From Ruminococcaceae bacterium UBA1405 (lineage in GTDB: Bacteria; Bacillota; Clostridia; Oscillospirales; Ruminococcaceae), in contig DBQB01000016.1 of assembly GCA_002305685.1 (NCBI GenBank), forward strand, positions 1-64,000: a DNA stretch of 64,000 nt. The letters run 5' to 3'. The notes beneath the pieces were generated by a model. It was not told the origin of the DNA and did no database searches. It saw only the letters and a program-made list of their open reading frames with translations. Positions 60,396 through 64,000 of this stretch are shown one piece after another. The number at the start of each line of letters is the position of its first letter. The stretch's first letter is position 1. Position numbers and translations under genes: made by a program.

Positions 60396-61391
60396 TCAAC
60401 CTCTGGGACCGGCTCCCCTTCTGTGGGAAGCGCCGCCCAATTCTTTTTGAGCGGAACGCGTTCTTCCAGTTCTGGTGGGATGCTTTTCCCGCATCTTTCT
60501 GGGCTCCCAATCTTCATGCAGGGGACGGCCATTTTTAAACACCAGCTCCTCCGGCGCCCGCCCATCCCGATGAGGATTCTTTTTCACCACCGGACGTCCG
60601 AAATTTCGCTCCAACGCATGGGGACTACGGATTTCAGCTTTTTCACGGGATTGCCCTGGCTTTTGCTCCCGCACTGCACCGCGAATTGCGCCTACCTCCT
60701 GGGGCGTCAATTCCCGCCATTTGCCTGGAGGCAGCATTCCCAGACGGATTGGGCCGATGCTGGTACGGCGCAGCCGAGCCACCTCCAGCCCCACCGCTTC
60801 ACACATTTTACGGATCTGACGGTTGCGTCCTTCGTGGATAACCATCTGCACCACGGCCCGTTCCGGGGTCTTTTCCAACACCGTGACCTGCGCTGGAGCG
60901 GTCATTCTGCCATCAATCTCCACACCTGCGGACAGCGCAACCGCCTGCTCCTCAGTGATGCCCGGACGCACCGTCACCCGGTAGGTTTTGGAGATATGAT
61001 GGCTGGGATGCATGATCAGATTGGCAAAGTTGCCGTCATTGGTCAGCAGCAAAGCCCCCTCGGAATCCTTATCCAACCGGCCCACCGGATATACCCGCTC
61101 TGGGAGGTCCTCCACCAGTTCCGCCACACACCGCCGTCCCAGCTCATCGCTGAGGGTAGTGACGTAACCTCTGGGCTTGTTGAGCAGAATATATACTTTC
61201 TGCACTTTCGGGGTCAATTCCACTCGGATACCGTCGATCGCCACAACATCCCGGCGTAGATCCACCGCTGCTCCGGCCTGGGCCTTGCGCCCGTTGACGG
61301 TGATGCGCCCCGCCGCCACATACTCCTCCGCTTTGCGCCGCGAAAGAATTCCGTTTTCCGATAATACCTTTTGGATTCTAACCTTTTCCAT
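60396..61391 (-). CDS. rluB: RluB-like rRNA pseudouridine synthase with a basic C-terminal tail
   Basis: 331-aa RsuA/RluB-family enzyme making pseudouridine in rRNA, most likely in helix 93 of 23S. An S4 RNA-binding domain (about 4-50, RIQKVLSENGILSRRKAEE) precedes the catalytic domain, where VGRLDKDSEGALLLTNDG holds the catalytic Asp. The last 85 residues are a Lys/Arg/Gly-rich tail absent from minimal members. ATG 61391 with GGAAAGGG. It follows the carboxypeptidase gene, an order close to dacB-spm-rluB of Bacillus. Confidence 0.93.
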   Translation of the reverse strand: MEKVRIQKVLSENGILSRRKAEEYVAAGRITVNGRKAQAGAAVDLRRDVVAIDGIRVELTPKVQKVYILLNKPRGYVTTLSDELGRRCVAELVEDLPERVYPVGRLDKDSEGALLLTNDGNFANLIMHPSHHISKTYRVTVRPGITEEQAVALSAGVEIDGRMTAPAQVTVLEKTPERAVVQMVIHEGRNRQIRKMCEAVGLEVARLRRTSIGPIRLGMLPPGKWRELTPQEVGAIRGAVREQKPGQSREKAEIRSPHALERNFGRPVVKKNPHRDGRAPEELVFKNGRPLHEDWEPRKMREKHPTRTGRTRSAQKELGGASHRRGAGPRG

Positions 61392-61517
61392 TCTGTCCCT
61401 TTCCGGTCTGCCCTCCGGCAGTCCTTCCAAATCGTTTTTCCTTCTATCCTTTCAGCCTCAGCTGCAAGGGGGATGCTGCGCCAATCACATCTGGGCAATT
61501 TCGCCAAACGCTTTCTG

Positions 61518-62681
61518 TTACCACCACTTCAGCCAATCCCACAGCTTCTTTTTTTCCTGCGGTTTTTCCGGGCTGTTCTGTTGGGCAACCATCGAAACCT
61601 GCGCCAACTGCTGCCCGTCCAGCGTCAGCGTCATCTCCCCCAAGGTTTCTCCCTCCGACACCGGCGCATATACCACCGAGGGAAGAAACAGTTCCACCTC
61701 TACCCGCCCCCGCTCTTCGGCAGTCAGTGAAAGCAACGTCTCCTCCTGAGGGGATACCGTCACAGCGCTGCGGGTACCGCCGGTTACCGGCACCGAGATA
61801 TCCTGGGAGAGAAAATCGCTCACCTCGTACTGGGAAAGCGCCGCAAATCCCTGATCCAGCGCCTGTTTGTGCAGATTCCAATCGTCAGATGCCCCCAGGG
61901 TCACAAAAACCAGCAGCGTTCCATCCCGCTGTGCCGCCGAGACCAGACAGCGCCCTGACTTTTTGGTATATCCGGTTTTTACCCCTATCGCTCCGTCATA
62001 CTCCCGCAGCAAACGGTTGTGGTTTTGCAACCATCGGTCATACGGGGGATTGCCGTAGCTTAAGCGAAGGGTGGAGGCACTGCACAGCGAAGCAAAATCT
62101 GGGTTCGCTAACGCCGCACAGGCGAGCATCCCCATATCCCGGGCTGTGGAATAATGGTTCTCATCGTCCAGTCCCGAGGGGGTGACAAAGGAGGTGTTTT
62201 CCATTCCGATTTCCGCTGCACGACGGTTCATCCGTTTGGCAAACTCTGAAAGAGAACCGTCAATCGCCACCGCCGCTGCATTGGCAGCGTCGTTTCCGGA
62301 GGCAAGCAGCATTCCTGCCGCCAACGTGCGCAGCGTTACAATATCTCCCTCCTTGAGTCCCATGGAAGATCCTTCCACCTGTATCGCCGCCGCATCGACC
62401 ACAAAGGAGGTATCCAGCCACGGCTGTTCCAGCGTCAAAAGAGCCGTCATGATTTTGGTGGTGCTGGCCATGGGGAGACACCGATCCGGATTTACCCCAA
62501 AGAGCAGCCGTCCGGTTTTTCCCTCCAAAAGCGCCATGGCCTTGGCATGACCTTCCCCCAACGGCAACGCGACCGCCCATCCATCCCCTGACTGAACTGT
62601 AATAGAACCACCGGGCAGCAACATCGTACCAAAAAACAAAGCCGCCACAACGGTCATCCAGCGAAACAAAAAGTATTTCAT
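61518..62681 (-). CDS. D-alanyl-D-alanine carboxypeptidase (DacB/DacF type)
   Basis: 387-aa class A low-molecular-weight penicillin-binding protein that trims the terminal D-Ala of peptidoglycan stems. A signal peptide (about 1-25) is followed by the S-x-x-K motif STTK (near residue 72), the SGN motif and KTG (VKTGYT). A C-terminal PBP5-C beta domain lies at about 285-360. GGAGGAAGAGGG precedes the ATG. Neighbouring gerW and rluB suggest a sporulation-linked DacB/DacF role, which is inference. Confidence 0.94.
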   Translation of the reverse strand: MKYFLFRWMTVVAALFFGTMLLPGGSITVQSGDGWAVALPLGEGHAKAMALLEGKTGRLLFGVNPDRCLPMASTTKIMTALLTLEQPWLDTSFVVDAAAIQVEGSSMGLKEGDIVTLRTLAAGMLLASGNDAANAAAVAIDGSLSEFAKRMNRRAAEIGMENTSFVTPSGLDDENHYSTARDMGMLACAALANPDFASLCSASTLRLSYGNPPYDRWLQNHNRLLREYDGAIGVKTGYTKKSGRCLVSAAQRDGTLLVFVTLGASDDWNLHKQALDQGFAALSQYEVSDFLSQDISVPVTGGTRSAVTVSPQEETLLSLTAEERGRVEVELFLPSVVYAPVSEGETLGEMTLTLDGQQLAQVSMVAQQNSPEKPQEKKKLWDWLKWW

Positions 62682-62762
62682 CCCTCTTCCTCCTGTCTTG
62701 CCCGTTCTATCAGAGCATATGCAGCAAAGAAAAAGGGTATGTTGCGTTCTCTGCGGGGAAGA

Positions 62763-63176
62763 TTACGGCTTTACCGCCTCAGCGGTATCGCTCTCGTCCC
62801 CGTCATTTTTCTTTTTCTGGATCAGTGAAACCACCTTATCCACTACCTCCGGGATCATGTTCAGCGCCCGGCCTGCATTGTTGTTGTCATCGGCCACCTG
62901 CATCAGACGCACCTCTCCAGCCCCGGTGATAACCAGAAACGCAATGGGGGTAACCGTCACACCGCCGCCGCTGCCGCCGCCAAACAGATCCTTGGGCTTG
63001 GCTGTCGGCAGATCGGAGCCGCCCGAGGCAAATCCAAAGCTTACCTTGGAAACCGGTATAATGATAGTCCCGCCAGGGGCTTCAATGGCTTTCCCAATAA
63101 TCGTCTCGGTGCCCACAAGATCCCGTAAATTTTTCATGGAATCGTTGAGTATCTCTTGAATCGAATTCTGGCTCAT
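62763..63176 (-). CDS. gerW: GerW/YtfJ family sporulation protein
   Basis: 137-aa YtfJ-family protein. B. subtilis GerW localises to the spore inner coat and is needed for alanine-triggered germination. The family segment IGKAIEAPGGTIIIPVSKVSFGFASGG and the glycine-rich GGGSGGGVTVTPIAFLVI are clear. The ATG at 63176 (MSQNSIQEIL) has GGAGG eight bases upstream; an ATG two codons earlier is too close to it. It follows the DUF2953 gene, as ytfI-ytfJ in B. subtilis. Confidence 0.94.
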   Translation of the reverse strand: MSQNSIQEILNDSMKNLRDLVGTETIIGKAIEAPGGTIIIPVSKVSFGFASGGSDLPTAKPKDLFGGGSGGGVTVTPIAFLVITGAGEVRLMQVADDNNNAGRALNMIPEVVDKVVSLIQKKKNDGDESDTAEAVKP

Positions 63177-63244
63177 AAACATTTTCCTCCACTACTTTGC
63201 TTTTTCATCCACCGTCAGCCGGTGGTAAAACCCATTGTAACTGC

Positions 63245-63946
63245 CTAGGATACTGCGGTTTTTTGGGCCTTCTCCCCTCCAAGTAGAAGCCGCAGCAAAT
63301 CCCCAGACGCGCTCAAGCCTGCCGCCAACACTGTACCTATCCGAAAAAACAGCTTTCCCGAAAGATAAATCCGGCTTTCCCCGGTGATAAAATCCGGTTC
63401 AATCTGAATTTTGGTGCAGCGCAGCGTCACAAGCTGCATCAAAAAGGCGTATACCGTATATACCGCCGCGTTGGCTTTTCCGTAGGAGACAGCCGTCGCC
63501 TGCGCGTCTACACCGCCCACTTTCAGATATAGCGTCAGATGATCCACCCGAAAGCCCTTCCAGAATCGTTTAACCGCCTTGGAACCGCTCCTGGAAATTT
63601 GCAGCAGCAGATCCAACGTTTCGGACAAATTCCTCTTGGCACGGGGCTTCTCAGAGGTTTTGCTAGCCTTTTTATGGCCTTTTCTCGCAGCTTTTGCGTC
63701 TCTTTTCGCATTTTTCCGCGCCAGCTTTTTTTCCTTTCTCTTTCTCTGCTGCGGCGTCAGCATTTTTTCCTGGGACGGATAGAGGGGAATCTTCCACCAC
63801 AACAGCTCAAGCACACAGCGAAAAGTTTGAGCCTGTCCGTTGCCGCGATTACCGCTATCATAGCACAGGGATATGCGTATGGGGAAAAGCAAAAGCGCAA
63901 GCAACAGCAGTGCCAGTACCAAAACGGCGATCCATCCGGCGTCCAT
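63245..63946 (-). CDS. DUF2953 (YtfI-like) membrane protein
   Basis: 233-aa protein with one N-terminal membrane helix (IAVLVLALLLLALLLFPI, about 6-23). A Lys/Arg-rich stretch (about 62-105) precedes the DUF2953 domain (VDHLTLYLKVGGVDAQATAVSYGKANA and the C-terminal IEPDF block). Function unknown; paired with gerW as in Bacillus. GGAGGTGAAGAG lies immediately before the ATG, five bases after the upstream gene's stop. Confidence 0.9.
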   Translation of the reverse strand: MDAGWIAVLVLALLLLALLLFPIRISLCYDSGNRGNGQAQTFRCVLELLWWKIPLYPSQEKMLTPQQRKRKEKKLARKNAKRDAKAARKGHKKASKTSEKPRAKRNLSETLDLLLQISRSGSKAVKRFWKGFRVDHLTLYLKVGGVDAQATAVSYGKANAAVYTVYAFLMQLVTLRCTKIQIEPDFITGESRIYLSGKLFFRIGTVLAAGLSASGDLLRLLLGGEKAQKTAVS

Positions 63947-63950
63947 CTCT

Positions 63951-64000
63951 TCACCTCCCGGTAAAAACGGCCATATACAGCCCTGTCACGGTTTTTCCAA
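63951..64000 (-). CDS. C-terminal end of an unidentified gene, cut by the window edge
   Basis: An open frame enters at the edge and reads ...GKTVTGLYMAVFTGR then TGA at 63951-63953, four bases before the DUF2953 start. Its tight spacing to that gene supports a real operon member; ScpB would fit the usual gene order but the 15 residues are not enough to identify it. Confidence 0.5.
   Translation of the reverse strand, partial: GKTVTGLYMAVFTGR

Noticed and set aside
1..64000. Search for CRISPR arrays, insertion sequences, prophage genes and restriction or toxin systems
   Set aside because: No regularly spaced repeats, transposase, integrase, phage structural, nuclease-methylase or toxin-antitoxin genes were seen on reading both strands.

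Overview
The window reads as one continuous piece of a chromosome from an anaerobic, spore-forming, low-to-mid GC Firmicute, most likely a clostridium of the Oscillospirales (Ruminococcaceae-like) group. The signs are spoVM and gerW sporulation genes, a SAM-I riboswitch on metK, rubredoxin, ThyX, a biotin-dependent decarboxylase/transcarboxylase set, the yicC-remA-gmk-rpoZ-priA-def-fmt-rsmB-rlmN-prpC-prkC-rsgA-thiN-spoVM gene order known from Bacillus subtilis, and many vegetative promoters close to TTGACA-N17-TATAAT. The placement is inference; no 16S or phylogenetic marker search was possible. I see no prophage, transposon, CRISPR array or rRNA.

Layout. 1-7.3 kb (mostly minus): partial tRNA-Val, hslO, a methyltransferase with a TrpR-like YerC regulator, fructose-bisphosphate aldolase, an orphan GltD-like oxidoreductase, and the DnaC/DnaI-DnaD replication pair. 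7.6-12.7 kb (plus): uvrB-uvrA, then a rubredoxin whose promoter carries a 28-bp dyad. 12.8-20 kb (mainly minus): a DUF1846 gene with an attenuator-like leader, a TrmH-family methyltransferase, a frameshifted GGDEF protein (plus), metK under a SAM-I riboswitch, and asparaginase. 20.2-25.1 kb (plus) is the most unusual stretch: a stand-alone FakA middle-domain-like protein, a promoter-terminator-hairpin leader region, a large DUF3825 protein with a repetitive linker and an S1-like tail, yaaA translationally coupled to it, and an isolated eutS-eutP microcompartment pair.

25.1-41 kb (minus): U32 peptidase, mltG, 5-formyl-THF cyclo-ligase, a DJ-1 protein, a GNAT, tmk-thyX, a lipoprotein, GH105, rqcH, nif3, trmK, an MFS protein and an orphan OppA. 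41.3-56.3 kb (minus) is the conserved translation/cell-wall-signalling/sporulation super-cluster, running from yicC down to spoVM. It includes two very short genes: spoVM (27 aa) and a 48-aa hydrophobic peptide. 56.4-60.1 kb (minus): a three-gene biotin transcarboxylase-like operon (carboxyltransferase, biotin carrier, 5S/OadA-like) behind a long structured leader. 60.4-64 kb (minus): rluB, a D-Ala-D-Ala carboxypeptidase, gerW, DUF2953 and the tail of another gene.

How it fits together: most of the window is core housekeeping (DNA repair, primosome, RNA and ribosome modification and rescue, folate/dTMP supply, methionine/SAM). The parts most worth following up are the 20.2-25.1 kb cluster, the rubredoxin operator-like dyad, the frameshifted cyclase, and several RNA leaders with intrinsic terminators.
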